Notes under the pieces: model-generated
What the model was told of the DNA's origin: nothing
Database searches by the model: none
The model's input: only the letters and a program-made list of their open reading frames with translations
NCBI RefSeq assembly: GCF_000757605.1
Contig: NZ_JQAK01000001.1
Coordinates: 1,576,627-1,640,626 of the forward strand
Source: Candidatus Paracaedibacter symbiosus
GTDB lineage: Bacteria > Pseudomonadota > Alphaproteobacteria > Paracaedibacterales > Paracaedibacteraceae
Reading direction: 5' to 3'
Length of the DNA stretch: 64,000 bases
Made by a program: the position numbers and the translations under genes
Part shown: one piece after another, positions 27,034-36,991 of the stretch
Position numbering within the stretch: position 1 is the first letter of the stretch
Layout: every line of letters starts with the position of its first letter

Positions 27034-27161
27034 ACGACTGAATGATGGAAAGGAAAACTCACAACAGTAGGTTTCCTTCAATACTCCCCGAGAGTCATCT
27101 TGGGGATAAATTATATTTCTTAAAAATGGCAGGCTTTTCTAAAAGGATAACTCCGTAACCC

Positions 27162-27584
27162 TTACTCTATTTCTTCCTCACTACTTGAATCTGGCGTTTT
27201 AATTTTAGCAAATAATTCGCCAATTTTAGCTGCTTGTTCAATAGCATCATCCAGCACAAATTTTAGGTTGGGAACATACCGGAGCTGTAACTCTTTGGAA
27301 AGCAAATAACGCAGCTCACCTCGGTATTTCTTAAGGTGTGTCAATGTTTCTTGGATATGCTCCCCCCCTAAAGGCATCACAAAAATCAACGCATTGCGTA
27401 AATCAGGGGATACCGTTACTTGCGTAACGGTGATGGAACGATCGCGAAGCTCGGGTGAGAAGAAATCCCCTCGAGAAATAATCCCAGCGAGCACCTGACG
27501 AATTTCTTCAGCAACACGTTTTTGGCGATTACTTGGTGCCTTTGTTGGCACCAAGTTTTGCGAAGTAGAAGGTTTTTTTTTCAT
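27162..27584 (-). CDS. rbfA: Ribosome-binding factor A
   Basis: A 140-residue KH-like protein that matures the 16S rRNA 5' end and the 30S subunit. RQKRVAEEIRQVLAGII is the N-terminal helix. ITVTQVTVSPDLRNALIFVMPLGG is the core KH strand segment, and LRYLLSKELQLRYVPNLKFVLDDAIEQ the C-terminal part with the conserved RxxPxLxF-type motif. The start shares one base with the infB stop. It is the last gene of the rimP-nusA-infB-rbfA block. truB, which usually follows, is not in the window. Confidence 0.93.
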   Translation of the reverse strand: MKKKPSTSQNLVPTKAPSNRQKRVAEEIRQVLAGIISRGDFFSPELRDRSITVTQVTVSPDLRNALIFVMPLGGEHIQETLTHLKKYRGELRYLLSKELQLRYVPNLKFVLDDAIEQAAKIGELFAKIKTPDSSSEEEIE

Positions 27585-30157
27585 TAGAGTTGGCGAGCCA
27601 CCGATTCAATTTCAAAACATTCAATAATGTCACCCTGGCGAATGTCATTGTAGTTTTCAAAGGCCATACCACACTCATATGACTCTTTAACTTCACGAAC
27701 TTCATCCTTGAAGCGGCGTAAAGTTTTAAGCGTTCCTTCGTGAATAACCACGTTATCACGCAACAACCGAACCTTAGCGCCTCGACGAACCATTCCCTCA
27801 GTGATGTAGCAGCCAGCAACTTTACCAACCTTACTATTGATGAAGACTTCACGAATTTCCGCAGAACCGAGATAACGTTCGCGAAGCGTTGGTGAAAGAA
27901 GGCCAGACATTGCAGCTTTGATATCGTCAATCACATCATAAATAATTGAATAGTAACGGATATCAACTCCATCACGACGGGCAAGGTCACGCGCCTGTGG
28001 ATTGGCACGGACGTTAAAGCCGATCACGACGCCACCAGACGCACGGGCGAGCACGATATCGCTTTCGTTAATACCACCCACAGCCGCATGAAGGACGCGC
28101 ACGCCAACTTCTTCTGTCGATAGTTTGCCGAGGCTTTGAGCAATGGCTTCGAGCGATCCTTGAACGTCAGTTTTAATAACAACACCTAACTCCTTGGCCT
28201 CTCCAGCAGCAATACGGGACATCATTTGTTCCATGGAGCTGCGAACAGAAGCAACAGCTCTTGCATCCCGTTCGCGGCGAGAGCGGAATTCAGCAACTTC
28301 CCGGGCACGAGCTTCGGTTTCAACAACAAAGAATTCATCACCTGCAGAAGGAACACCGTTAAAACCTAAGATCTCAACAGGCATCGCTGGAGTGGCAATG
28401 TCAATTTTGTGGCCCTGATCATTAATGAGCGCCCGAACACGACCCATTTCAGTGCCAGCCACAAAAATATCACCAACTTGAAGGGTTCCGCGCTGAATCA
28501 AAATTGTCGCCACTGTTCCACGACCGCGATCAACTTTTGCTTCAACAACCACACCTTCAGCACTGCGATTTGGATTCGCTTGAAGTTCAAGAACTTCTGC
28601 TTGAAGGAGGATCGCCTCTTCTAGTTTGTCAAGGTTCAAGCCCATTTTAGCAGATACTTCAACACACATCACGTCTCCACCAAACTCTTCGGTGACGATG
28701 CCGCTGTTCAAAAGTTCACTACGAACGCGTTCTGGATTTGCATCCGGTTTGTCAATCTTGTTGACGGCAACAATAATGGGCACACCCGCCGCTTTTGCAT
28801 GGTTGATCGCTTCTTTAGTTTGCTCCATGATGCCGTCATCTGCAGCCACAACCAAAATAACGATGTCAGTAACGTTGGCGCCGCGGGCCCGCATTTCGGT
28901 AAAGGCAGCGTGACCGGGTGTGTCAATAAAGGTAATCTTTTTCCCTTGAGGAAGTTGGACCTGATAAGCCCCAATGTGTTGGGTTATCCCACCCGCTTCG
29001 CCAGAGACAACATTGGTTTTGCGCAAGGCGTCAAGCAGTGATGTTTTTCCGTGGTCAACGTGACCCATAACCGTGACAACTGGTGCACGTGGCAAAAGAT
29101 CAGTGGTCTTATCTTCAATGCCTTTCAGCCCAGTTTCCACATCAGCTTCGGAGACACGTTTTGGCGTATGCCCAAATTCAGTACAAATCAGTTCAGCTGT
29201 ATCCGCATCAATGGATTGGTTAATAGTGACCATCATTCCGAGTTTCATCAAGGATTTAACCACGTCACCAGAGCGAATAGCCATACGATTTGCCAGTTCG
29301 CCAACGGTGATAAATTCAGGAATAATAACTTCACGCACGATTTTGATTGTATCAGCAGCAGCTTGTCCGGCATATTTTTGTTTTTGTCGTGCGCGTTTTA
29401 GAGCAGCCATAGAGCGGCTACGCTCTTCGTCGCCACTAAGGGCTCGTGAAATCACATTGCGATTCAACTTACGGGGGGCTTCACCATCACGGCGGGGTGA
29501 GGTCGGTACCAGCTTTTTAGCTTCAACAACTTTGGCAGCTGCCCTTTTTTTACCAGCTTCCTCTTCATCATCTTCATCAATTGGGCGAGGATGCTGTTTT
29601 TGGGATGGGCGATGGGACTCAGAAGTTTCCTTTGCAGGAGGCAACTCAATCTGGGGCGCAGCTTGTTGTGGTGCTCGCGGTTCAGGCTTTGATTGTTTTG
29701 GCGCGGGCGCTACTTGCTTTTCCTTTTCCCGGGCTACTTGTTTATCTTTTTCTTCTTGAGCTAGGCGTTCTTCTCCAAACACACGAATGCGCTCTTCCTC
29801 AAGTTTTTTTCGAGTTTCCTCGGCTCTGCGAATGGCTTCTTCTTGCTCAGTGGCGTTTTGCGATTGATTCTTCATTGCTTCTTGAAGCGCCCGCATACGG
29901 GCTCCAAGCTCGCCTTCTGTCAATCTGCCAGATTGTCCTTTTGAACCAGCTCCTCCTTGAGATCGTGAGTCACCAGGGTGAACGCGCTTGCGCTTTACCT
30001 CAACGGCGACAGTCTTGCTGCGGCCGTGAGAAAAGCTCTGACGAACTTGCTCAGAATCACTGCTTTTTTTCGCATCAGGTTTGAGGCTGAGCGTGAGTGT
30101 CTTTTTTTCTGTTTGTTTTGATTCTTCAGTCATTACGTTCTTTTTACCCTTTTTCAT
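27584..30157 (-). CDS. infB: Translation initiation factor IF-2
   Basis: The 857-residue factor brings initiator tRNA to the ribosome. The N-terminal 260 residues are disordered and charged (Glu/Arg/Lys/Gln/Pro), as in Alphaproteobacteria. The IF2_N domain [29 protein letters not shown] follows. The G domain contains [17 protein letters not shown], the effector segment [28 protein letters not shown] and NKIDKPDA. Domains II-IV end with [14 protein letters not shown] second ATG eight codons in is preceded by AAGGG and may be the true start. It sits 38 bases after nusA; the small ylxR gene often found between the two is absent. Confidence 0.96.
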   Translation of the reverse strand: MKKGKKNVMTEESKQTEKKTLTLSLKPDAKKSSDSEQVRQSFSHGRSKTVAVEVKRKRVHPGDSRSQGGAGSKGQSGRLTEGELGARMRALQEAMKNQSQNATEQEEAIRRAEETRKKLEEERIRVFGEERLAQEEKDKQVAREKEKQVAPAPKQSKPEPRAPQQAAPQIELPPAKETSESHRPSQKQHPRPIDEDDEEEAGKKRAAAKVVEAKKLVPTSPRRDGEAPRKLNRNVISRALSGDEERSRSMAALKRARQKQKYAGQAAADTIKIVREVIIPEFITVGELANRMAIRSGDVVKSLMKLGMMVTINQSIDADTAELICTEFGHTPKRVSEADVETGLKGIEDKTTDLLPRAPVVTVMGHVDHGKTSLLDALRKTNVVSGEAGGITQHIGAYQVQLPQGKKITFIDTPGHAAFTEMRARGANVTDIVILVVAADDGIMEQTKEAINHAKAAGVPIIVAVNKIDKPDANPERVRSELLNSGIVTEEFGGDVMCVEVSAKMGLNLDKLEEAILLQAEVLELQANPNRSAEGVVVEAKVDRGRGTVATILIQRGTLQVGDIFVAGTEMGRVRALINDQGHKIDIATPAMPVEILGFNGVPSAGDEFFVVETEARAREVAEFRSRRERDARAVASVRSSMEQMMSRIAAGEAKELGVVIKTDVQGSLEAIAQSLGKLSTEEVGVRVLHAAVGGINESDIVLARASGGVVIGFNVRANPQARDLARRDGVDIRYYSIIYDVIDDIKAAMSGLLSPTLRERYLGSAEIREVFINSKVGKVAGCYITEGMVRRGAKVRLLRDNVVIHEGTLKTLRRFKDEVREVKESYECGMAFENYNDIRQGDIIECFEIESVARQL

Positions 30158-30195
30158 TATCTCAAAAGTGGGGAGTACCCAAAATCAGTGTTGCA

Positions 30196-31734
30196 TTATT
30201 GTTGCTCATCTTCAAACCAATGCGCGCGTGCCGCCATGATCATTTCATTCGCTTTTTCAATTGTTAACATGGCGGGGCCTACAATTTCAACAAGCTCGTC
30301 ACCGGCAAGGTCCGCAAAATCATCAAGAGTTTTAACTCCATTTTCGGCAAGTTTGACAAACATTTCCGGAGTAATATCTTCAATGCTTAGAAGATCTTCT
30401 TGGATGCCAAGTTTCTTTGCGGCAGCCACTGATTCTTTTGATTTTGCTTCCAGATAAACAATTGCACGTGTTTGCAACTCACGGGCGATATCTTCATCAA
30501 AACCTTCAATAGCAGTTAGTTCGTCAATAGGAGCTAAAATCAACTCCTCAAGCGTATTAAACCCTTCTGCTGCCAGAAGCTGGGCGATCATTTCATCAAC
30601 ATCCAGCCTATCCATAAACAACTGAGTGCGTGAAGCATATTCTTCGGTGCGGCGTGTGGCTTCTTGGGATTCGGTTAACACATCAATGTTCCAGCCAGTC
30701 AGGTGAGACGCAAGGCGAACATTTTGACCACGGCGGCCAATAGCGAGGCTCAGCTGATCCTCACCCACCACGACGTCAACCCGGTGATTTTCTTCATCCA
30801 GAACAACTTTTACCACCTCAGCAGGTGCTAAAGCATTGACCACAAAAGTTGCAGGATTGGCTGACCATAAAACGATATCAACTTTTTCCCCTTGAAGCTC
30901 TGTAACAACGGCTTGAACACGAGCACCACGCATGCCAACACAAGCGCCTACTGGATCAATGGAAGCATCGTTAGTGAATACGGCAAGTTTAGCACGACTA
31001 CCCGGGTCCCGCGCAACTGATTTAATTTCAATGATACCATCATAGATTTCAGGAACCTCTTGTTCAAAGAGCCGGGCCATAAACTGGGGGTGAGTTCTGG
31101 ATAGGGCAACAAGAGGGCCGCGTGCATCAGGGCGAACGTCGGCAATGTAAGCGCGGATACGATCACCAGAGCGGAATGTTTCCCGTTGAATAATATCATC
31201 ACGGCGCAAAATACCTTCAGCTCGTCCTAAATCAACAATAACATTGCCAAATTCAACGCGTTTGACTGTGCCGCTGATGATTTGACCACCTTTGTCTTTA
31301 AATTCTTCATATTGGCGTGCCCGTTCAGCATCGCGCACTTTTTGGAAGATGACCTGACGCGCGCTTTGGGCAGCAACCCGACCGAATTCCACAGGCGGAA
31401 GCCGTTCTTCCAGTACATCACCAACAACGGCATTTTCTTTTTCAAGCTTTGCGTCAGTAAGCGAAATTTCTGTGTGTGGGTCCTCAACAACGTCAACAAC
31501 GGTCATGCCTTTGAAGATTGACACTTCACCGGTATTGCGATTCACAACCGCGCGAATATCATGTTCATAACCATACTTGGCCTTTGCCGCTTTTTGAATG
31601 GCTTGTTCCATAGCGCTTAGGACTTCTTCACGGTCAATGCTTTTTTCACGCGCAACAGCTTCAGCAACATGCAAAAGTTCATGGCGAGGTAGGTTGCTGG
31701 TATGATCCGTAGTTTTAATTTTTCTTGTAGTCAC
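30196..31734 (-). CDS. nusA: Transcription termination/antitermination factor NusA
   Basis: The RNA-polymerase-binding N-terminal domain is followed by S1 (GGQIISGTVKRVEFGNVIVDLGRAEGIL) and two KH domains (DPVGACVGMRGARVQAVVTELQGEKVDIV; SLAIGRRGQNVRLASHLTGW). The C-terminal helix-hairpin-helix repeats read GFNTLEELILAPIDELTAIEGF and LAENGVKTLDDFADLAGDELVEI. I prefer the GTG at 31732-31734 (then TTRKIK), with AGAGGA about 9 bases upstream, giving 512 residues. A TTG 11 codons earlier is inside the rimP overlap and has no ribosome site. NusA controls pausing, termination and rRNA antitermination. Confidence 0.95.
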   Translation of the reverse strand: MTTRKIKTTDHTSNLPRHELLHVAEAVAREKSIDREEVLSAMEQAIQKAAKAKYGYEHDIRAVVNRNTGEVSIFKGMTVVDVVEDPHTEISLTDAKLEKENAVVGDVLEERLPPVEFGRVAAQSARQVIFQKVRDAERARQYEEFKDKGGQIISGTVKRVEFGNVIVDLGRAEGILRRDDIIQRETFRSGDRIRAYIADVRPDARGPLVALSRTHPQFMARLFEQEVPEIYDGIIEIKSVARDPGSRAKLAVFTNDASIDPVGACVGMRGARVQAVVTELQGEKVDIVLWSANPATFVVNALAPAEVVKVVLDEENHRVDVVVGEDQLSLAIGRRGQNVRLASHLTGWNIDVLTESQEATRRTEEYASRTQLFMDRLDVDEMIAQLLAAEGFNTLEELILAPIDELTAIEGFDEDIARELQTRAIVYLEAKSKESVAAAKKLGIQEDLLSIEDITPEMFVKLAENGVKTLDDFADLAGDELVEIVGPAMLTIEKANEMIMAARAHWFEDEQQ

Positions 31735-31750
31735 TGTCGTTATCCTCTGA

Positions 31751-32236
31751 TCAGTTATGACTGTCAAAATTTATATGTAAACGTGTTGATTTAATGTCTG
31801 AGAACGGAATCGTAATGTGCAGATTCTCTTGTTTGGGCTCATTTGTTAAAGTCAACGTTATTTCAGTTTCAGTGGCGGACTCAAGCCGCCCAATAAAAGT
31901 TTTACGATTATCAATGGCTTCGTGTGTCTTGACAATAACTTCTTCGCCTTGAAAACGGATGTAATCTTTAAGTTTAACGAGTGGACGATCAAGTCCAGGT
32001 GAGGAAACTTCTAATGTGTAAGCGCCCTCAATCGGATCGTATTGATCAAGTAAAACAGAAACAGTGCGACTAACCGTTGCGCAGTCATCCACATCAACGG
32101 AAACCCCATCTAATCTATCGATCATTATTTGCAAGGTGCGGCGCATATTTCCGGAAAGCAAAACGCGCACGATACCATATCCCTTATCAATAAGAGGTTG
32201 TTCAATAATGTCTTCTATCTTTTTTATAATGTCCAC
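31751..32236 (-). CDS. rimP: Ribosome maturation factor RimP
   Basis: A 161-residue 30S-assembly factor. Motifs are VRVLLSGNMRRTLQIMIDRLDGVSVDVDDCATVSRTVS (domain 1) and YTLEVSSPGLDRPLVKLKDYIRFQGEEVIVKT, the strongly conserved hinge SSPGLDRPL. The C-terminal SH3-like domain ends IPFSDIKSTRLHINF. The start is a GTG with AAAGGAAA about 10 bases upstream. It is the first gene of the rimP-nusA-infB-rbfA operon. The 287-base upstream space to mipZ should hold divergent promoters. Confidence 0.94.
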   Translation of the reverse strand: MDIIKKIEDIIEQPLIDKGYGIVRVLLSGNMRRTLQIMIDRLDGVSVDVDDCATVSRTVSVLLDQYDPIEGAYTLEVSSPGLDRPLVKLKDYIRFQGEEVIVKTHEAIDNRKTFIGRLESATETEITLTLTNEPKQENLHITIPFSDIKSTRLHINFDSHN

Positions 32237-32523
32237 CGAGTCTGATTTCCTTTCCCTTTTCAGGTAGGTAATGATTTTTTAAGTATAAAAAGCTGTTTTC
32301 CTTTTTCAGGAATAAACAAGCCCATTACACTTATTTTAGGTATATAAGCAGAATTTATGGGCTTTAGCAAAAAAATTCAAGCTAATATTCCGCTGGATAC
32401 GCTTCAAAGGATGCGTTACATATGAAAATATCAAAATAAATTAAAGATTGAGTTATCAAAGCACAGTTTTTTTTGAAAAAACTTGACGTAAAGTAAAACT
32501 ATATAAATTACAGTGAGTTAGAT

Positions 32524-33336
32524 ATGGTCACAGAATCTAAGCCTTATATTATTGTTCTGGGGAATGAAAAAGGGGGCACAGGCAAGTCAACAGCTGCAAT
32601 GCATTTGGTGACGTCGCTCTTGCATCAAGGATACACTGTTGGCTCGTTAGACGTCGACGCGCGGCAAGGAACGCTTACCCGCTATGTTGAAAATCGAGAT
32701 AATCACATTCGGGAAACCGGGCTGGCGTTGTCGATGCCACGCCATTACCCCATTTATAGAAGCGCCTTAGAAAGCGTAACAGCCGCTCAAGAAGAAGAGC
32801 AGCAGCGTTTTGCTCAGGCTGTAGAGCTTTTGCGCGATTGCGAATTCATTGTGATTGACACACCGGGAAGTGACACCTATCTGTCTAGGCTGGCCCATTC
32901 TTATGCAGATACATTAATTACCCCTTTAAATGATAGTTTTATTGACTTAGACATGCTGGTTCGGGTAAATCCCGATTCCCTGGATATTTTACGCCCGAGT
33001 ACTTATTCAGAAATGGTTTGGGATCAAAAAAAGCAACGCGCGATTCGTGATGGCGGTAAAATGGATTGGATTGTGATGCGAAATCGACTCAGCAGCATTC
33101 ACTCTCGTAACAAGGAAGAAATGGAGCGCGTTTTACAGGCGCTTTCTAAACGGATCGGCTTTCGCCTAGTGCCTGGATTTGGCGAGCGTGTCATTTTCAG
33201 AGAACTATTCTTAAATGGACTCACCTTGTTGGATATGCGGCAGACAAATACGCCAATGACGCTGTCACATCTGTCTGCAAAACAAGAGCTGAATGCGCTG
33301 ATTGAAAAAATCAATTTGCCGCCGCAAATCAAGTGA
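32524..33336 (+). CDS. mipZ: Division-plane positioning ATPase MipZ
   Basis: The 270-residue ParA-like ATPase has a deviant Walker A, GNEKGGTGKST (residues 13-23), then LDVDARQGTLTRYVENR, Walker B FIVIDTPGSDTYLSR and the MipZ-specific stretch TPLNDSFIDLDMLVRV. MipZ of Alphaproteobacteria forms a gradient from the ParB-bound poles and blocks FtsZ away from midcell. Length and motifs fit well. A TTGACG box and TATAAA lie upstream, but their spacing (13) is short, so I make no promoter call. It is a single gene, converging on addB. Confidence 0.93.
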   Translation: MVTESKPYIIVLGNEKGGTGKSTAAMHLVTSLLHQGYTVGSLDVDARQGTLTRYVENRDNHIRETGLALSMPRHYPIYRSALESVTAAQEEEQQRFAQAVELLRDCEFIVIDTPGSDTYLSRLAHSYADTLITPLNDSFIDLDMLVRVNPDSLDILRPSTYSEMVWDQKKQRAIRDGGKMDWIVMRNRLSSIHSRNKEEMERVLQALSKRIGFRLVPGFGERVIFRELFLNGLTLLDMRQTNTPMTLSHLSAKQELNALIEKINLPPQIK

Positions 33337-33472
33337 GTGGGGACGTAAGTCTCTCATTCCAGGAGGGCATCATGCCAAAGAGGTCATGCAACGGAAATTC
33401 AGCGGTGGAGAAGACTTACTCAGATTGAAGGGGGGTGGGGGAGACCCAGAGTTCCTCAGTCTTAGGACGACC

Positions 33473-36286
33473 TTACATCCATTCATCGACTCTGGCGAGC
33501 TGGCGATAGTCATTGAACTTAACTTTTTCCTCCCCCCATGGACAGGAAAGATAAACCGCTCCTTCCCCATGAAAATAACTAAGAAGCGCTTCAAGGCCAT
33601 TAGCCGCTTCACTTAACAGCGTTCCATAATCTTTGAGAAACTTAATGGTGCCTCCATCAAGCCCGCCTTTCAGCTCCCAATAGACGGCGTTTAGCTCATC
33701 CGGTTGCAGGGCGCCAAAGCCACCGCGCTTTAAAATGAGACCTTCAAGGGCCAGTTGGGGGGCAAAGCCTAATCGAATATCGATTTCCGTGGGCAGCATG
33801 CCGGTTTTATAGTCAACAAGTTGATACTTACCGCCGCCCAAGGTGTCAATCCGATCGGCAATCGCGGTAAGCGTAATTGCTTGTGTGCCGATCATAAGCT
33901 CTATTTGCCCACGCACTTCGGTTGCGATTTTCGCAGTATCTGCTAAGCCAGGTATCTGGCCAATCCAATCACAAATCTGTTGAAATCGATACCACCAGAA
34001 TGTTTTTACGACGACGTCCTCGAGATAGGGGGTAAAAATATCTCTACCAATTTGTTTCATTGCCTCAACAAACGCTGCGCCTTCACGTGGGTGGTGACGT
34101 TTGAAGGTTAAATCGAGGACCTGGTGCACCAGTTGACCCCATTCGCGGGCCGTCAAAGGTTGATCCAAAGGCTCTAGCTTTTTAAGTTTTAAGATGTTTT
34201 TTGCATAAACACTATAAGGGTCCCGTAGTAAGCGCTCGATATCGGTCACGGAATAATGCTTTGGTTTAACGTGAGACGGCGGTTGCGGCTGGGGAGCAAT
34301 CCCAGGCTTTATGGTGTCTGATTGATCCAGCTGACGCACCAATGCTTTCAGTTTAGCCCCTTCTGGGGAAGTTAATTGATATTGTTTAAGAACCGTTTGC
34401 ACGCGTTGCCATAAACGGCTTGGCACCGTCGCACTGCCATTGTGCTGTTCTGAGCGGGTAAGATAAACGCCATTTGCTGAAAAACCCAAACAAAAATCAT
34501 GCGCTGCCAGGCCTAGGCGACGTTGGAGGGACGAAAGTCCTAACTTGAGTCGCATTTGATTGGAAAGCCACGGTCCCTCATCGATTGCCTGGGGCCAAAC
34601 CGTTTCATTGAGACCGGCTAGGATCATCACATCAGCCTCAGTTTGTCTTGCTTCTAGGGTTCCTAAAATCTTCAACGGGGAGCCAATCCCTTGTCGGCGA
34701 TGAACAGAAACTTGAGCTTGGAGACGCCCCAAAAGAGCCGCATAATCTTTCCAACTCATCGGTGGGAATGCTGTTGCTTCTGCCTGAATTTCTTTTAGGA
34801 AAGTATGGGCTACTTCACCATCATTATTCATCCAAAGAGAGGGCCCCGCCAATCCCAAGGCAACCTCTAAATGAAGGGCCAACCACTCTGGAAAAAGACA
34901 ATTTTTTGGCGGAGAGAGTACGGGTGCAATATACTCTAAAATCCCATCATACCAGGCTCGTAATGGCTCTGGGACAAGATGAGAATCTCCCAGCTTGACG
35001 CCCCGTTTTTTACGGAAAACCTCGCATTCTAATTGGCGAACGCGCCCTAAATGGGAGCCTCGATCCTCCCCTTTTAAGAAGAGCGGGTGCTTTAATAAGG
35101 CGATCCAATCGGTGATAGCCATGTCCGATGCAAGGCGGCCGATCAGACTTAAAAAAGTGCCAACAACGGTCTCACTCAAAGGCGTTCCAGCGGAGACATT
35201 TGCTTCAATATCCCAACGCTGAAGATAAGCCTGCACCCGCCGTGTGAGACCTTGGTCTGGCGTAATCAGCGCTGCAGTTTCATTTTCTTGCTCATAAACT
35301 GATCTTAAAATTGTGGCAATCACAAGCGCTTCCTCATCAGCTGTTGCGCAAGGGATCAGGATGATTTGAGGTGCAGATCCCACAAGGGGTGGCAAGTGAT
35401 CTGTCGCCGTTAAAAGGGGTGCCATTGCTTGGTGTAAAATTTGTGTTTTTGCAAGAGTGATAGGGACCTCCCGCCAAGGCTGGATCTTGGCTGCTGGCCC
35501 GCCCAAATAACTCACAAATTGACTCAAAGTATAGTTAGGATGCGTCGGCCCAACATTAGAGCTAGCATGCGGGTCAAACCCTGGTAAGACCACCATCCCT
35601 TGAGGAAAGTCAAGGATTTTGCGGGCAAGTTCGGCGGTAGCGGGCCTGGTTCCTGTAGTCCCTGCCAAAATTACTGGAAAAGAGGGTCGCCAATGGGTGG
35701 CAATGAATCTTAAATTTTGCTGCTGAAATTGCGCTGCCTCGCTCAATCCGTTTTCTTCTAAAATCGCTGGCCAATAGGAGGAAATAATCTTTAAAAATGC
35801 CAAATTCTGTTGCCAGTAATTTGAAAACTCATCCTCCACCAACGTTTCTAATTTGGTTAACTCAACATTGGAGATATAAAACTCATCCAGTAATGTGGCA
35901 AGCTCTTGCGCGAGAGGATAGGCTGCTTGCGTTGTATGACACAAATTTTTCTGCTGTAAAAACTGTTGCACAAGTTGAGTGAGGTGTCCCAGCCGCTGCC
36001 ATTTGGAGATCACTTTAATAGGAGGATTTATATCTATATCAAAAGGCAACCCTGGCAGAATGGGCTCTTGTTCCAAATCGGCGAGGGCATAGATGCGCGG
36101 TAAAATCAAAGATTTTTCGCTTGCTTTTTGTTTAAAGATTTCTTTCAGCGATAAACAGCCTCGCCTGGTTGGCAGCAGCACCACTGTTTGCCCCATCGCT
36201 ATCGGGTCGCCACCAAAGCGATCAATAATGCCGGCGGCTAAATTTCGCAGAAAAGGTCGCCCTACGTCGATATTATAAATAGTCAT
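33473..36286 (-). CDS. addB: Double-strand break repair protein AddB (alphaproteobacterial type)
   Basis: A 937-residue helicase-like/nuclease subunit that with AddA resects DNA ends for recombination. The N-terminal ATP-site-like segment VVLLPTRRGCLSLKEIF is a degenerate Walker A, as in the alphaproteobacterial type. ILAGTTGTRPATAEL and ADVMILAGLNETVWPQ follow. The C-terminal PD-(D/E)XK nuclease domain begins KHYSVTDIERLLRDPYSVYAKNILKL and has the catalytic YQLVDYKTG. Its start overlaps the murU stop by 4 bases. The partner addA lies 4.2 kb away on the opposite strand, separated by unrelated genes. Confidence 0.92.
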   Translation of the reverse strand: MTIYNIDVGRPFLRNLAAGIIDRFGGDPIAMGQTVVLLPTRRGCLSLKEIFKQKASEKSLILPRIYALADLEQEPILPGLPFDIDINPPIKVISKWQRLGHLTQLVQQFLQQKNLCHTTQAAYPLAQELATLLDEFYISNVELTKLETLVEDEFSNYWQQNLAFLKIISSYWPAILEENGLSEAAQFQQQNLRFIATHWRPSFPVILAGTTGTRPATAELARKILDFPQGMVVLPGFDPHASSNVGPTHPNYTLSQFVSYLGGPAAKIQPWREVPITLAKTQILHQAMAPLLTATDHLPPLVGSAPQIILIPCATADEEALVIATILRSVYEQENETAALITPDQGLTRRVQAYLQRWDIEANVSAGTPLSETVVGTFLSLIGRLASDMAITDWIALLKHPLFLKGEDRGSHLGRVRQLECEVFRKKRGVKLGDSHLVPEPLRAWYDGILEYIAPVLSPPKNCLFPEWLALHLEVALGLAGPSLWMNNDGEVAHTFLKEIQAEATAFPPMSWKDYAALLGRLQAQVSVHRRQGIGSPLKILGTLEARQTEADVMILAGLNETVWPQAIDEGPWLSNQMRLKLGLSSLQRRLGLAAHDFCLGFSANGVYLTRSEQHNGSATVPSRLWQRVQTVLKQYQLTSPEGAKLKALVRQLDQSDTIKPGIAPQPQPPSHVKPKHYSVTDIERLLRDPYSVYAKNILKLKKLEPLDQPLTAREWGQLVHQVLDLTFKRHHPREGAAFVEAMKQIGRDIFTPYLEDVVVKTFWWYRFQQICDWIGQIPGLADTAKIATEVRGQIELMIGTQAITLTAIADRIDTLGGGKYQLVDYKTGMLPTEIDIRLGFAPQLALEGLILKRGGFGALQPDELNAVYWELKGGLDGGTIKFLKDYGTLLSEAANGLEALLSYFHGEGAVYLSCPWGEEKVKFNDYRQLARVDEWM

Positions 36287-36991
36287 GAGCGAAGATGGTC
36301 TTCTAAAGCATGATAGGCGGCGAAGGATCCCATATCACACCATCGGTTATTATGGATAACTCCATGAAGACGATGTTTTGCCTCTGCCTTATGGAATAAG
36401 AGAAGCTGCGGGAATGAACCAGGTGATACCCCTTCAAATAATCGGGGATGTAAAATACGGACGCCTGAGAAAATATACGGTGCCGCACGTCCTTCCTCGC
36501 GAAATGTCAGTCTAGACTCCTCTTTTAGGTGATAGTCACCCGCCCCTGAAAACTCGATGGCTTGTTCTTTGGGGATGATTGCCAACAATGCATCCATCGA
36601 AGCGTCATCCCAGCTGGTTTCTAAGCGTTGTAGCAGCGATATACTCTCATCTTCTTGCCACCAAATATCGGCATTAATGGCAAAAAAATGGGTGTCCTTC
36701 AAAGTGGGAGAGGGCCTGCAGGACGCCGCCGCCTGTCTCGAGTAATTCGGGCTCATGGGAAATGAGAATGTTGGGGGTTTTGACTGTTGCTAAATAATCT
36801 TCTAACTGTTGCGCAAGATAGTGGGTATTGACTACTACTTTTTTAACACCGTGCTGGCGCAACCGATCCAGCAAATGTGCTAGAATGGGGGTGCCTTGAA
36901 CCGGCAAAAGAGGTTTAGGTGTTGTTAAGGTTAAGGGCTGTAATCGTTTGCCAAACCCTGCGGCTAACAGTATGGCCTGATCAATCAACAT
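36283..36991 (-). pseudogene. murU: MurU-type nucleotidyltransferase, broken by a one-base frameshift
   Basis: The gene makes UDP-MurNAc from MurNAc-1-phosphate in the AmgK/MurU murein-recycling bypass. Frame one (36674-36991) holds the nucleotide-binding start AILLAAGFGKRLQPLT and TPKPLLPV up to HFEGHPFF. Frame two (from about 36690 down to 36283) continues with AINADIWWQED, the metal-binding NxD step, and the C-terminal half ending AYHALEDHL. The break is at an A7 run on the plus strand (36682-36688); six would restore one 235-residue protein. Everything else is intact, so this is a recent mutation, a slippage-tolerated gene or a sequencing error. It overlaps amgK upstream by 11 bases and addB downstream by 4. 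Confidence 0.8.

Noticed and set aside
29073-29759. A 228-codon open frame on the plus strand inside infB
   Set aside because: It is the antisense of the charged, low-complexity N-terminal part of IF-2. Composition (Ser/Ala/Phe-rich) and the absence of a ribosome site mark it as a shadow frame.
32483-32511. TTGACG and TATAAA boxes upstream of mipZ
   Set aside because: The spacing of 13 bases is too short for a normal sigma-70-type promoter, so I do not list it as a promoter.
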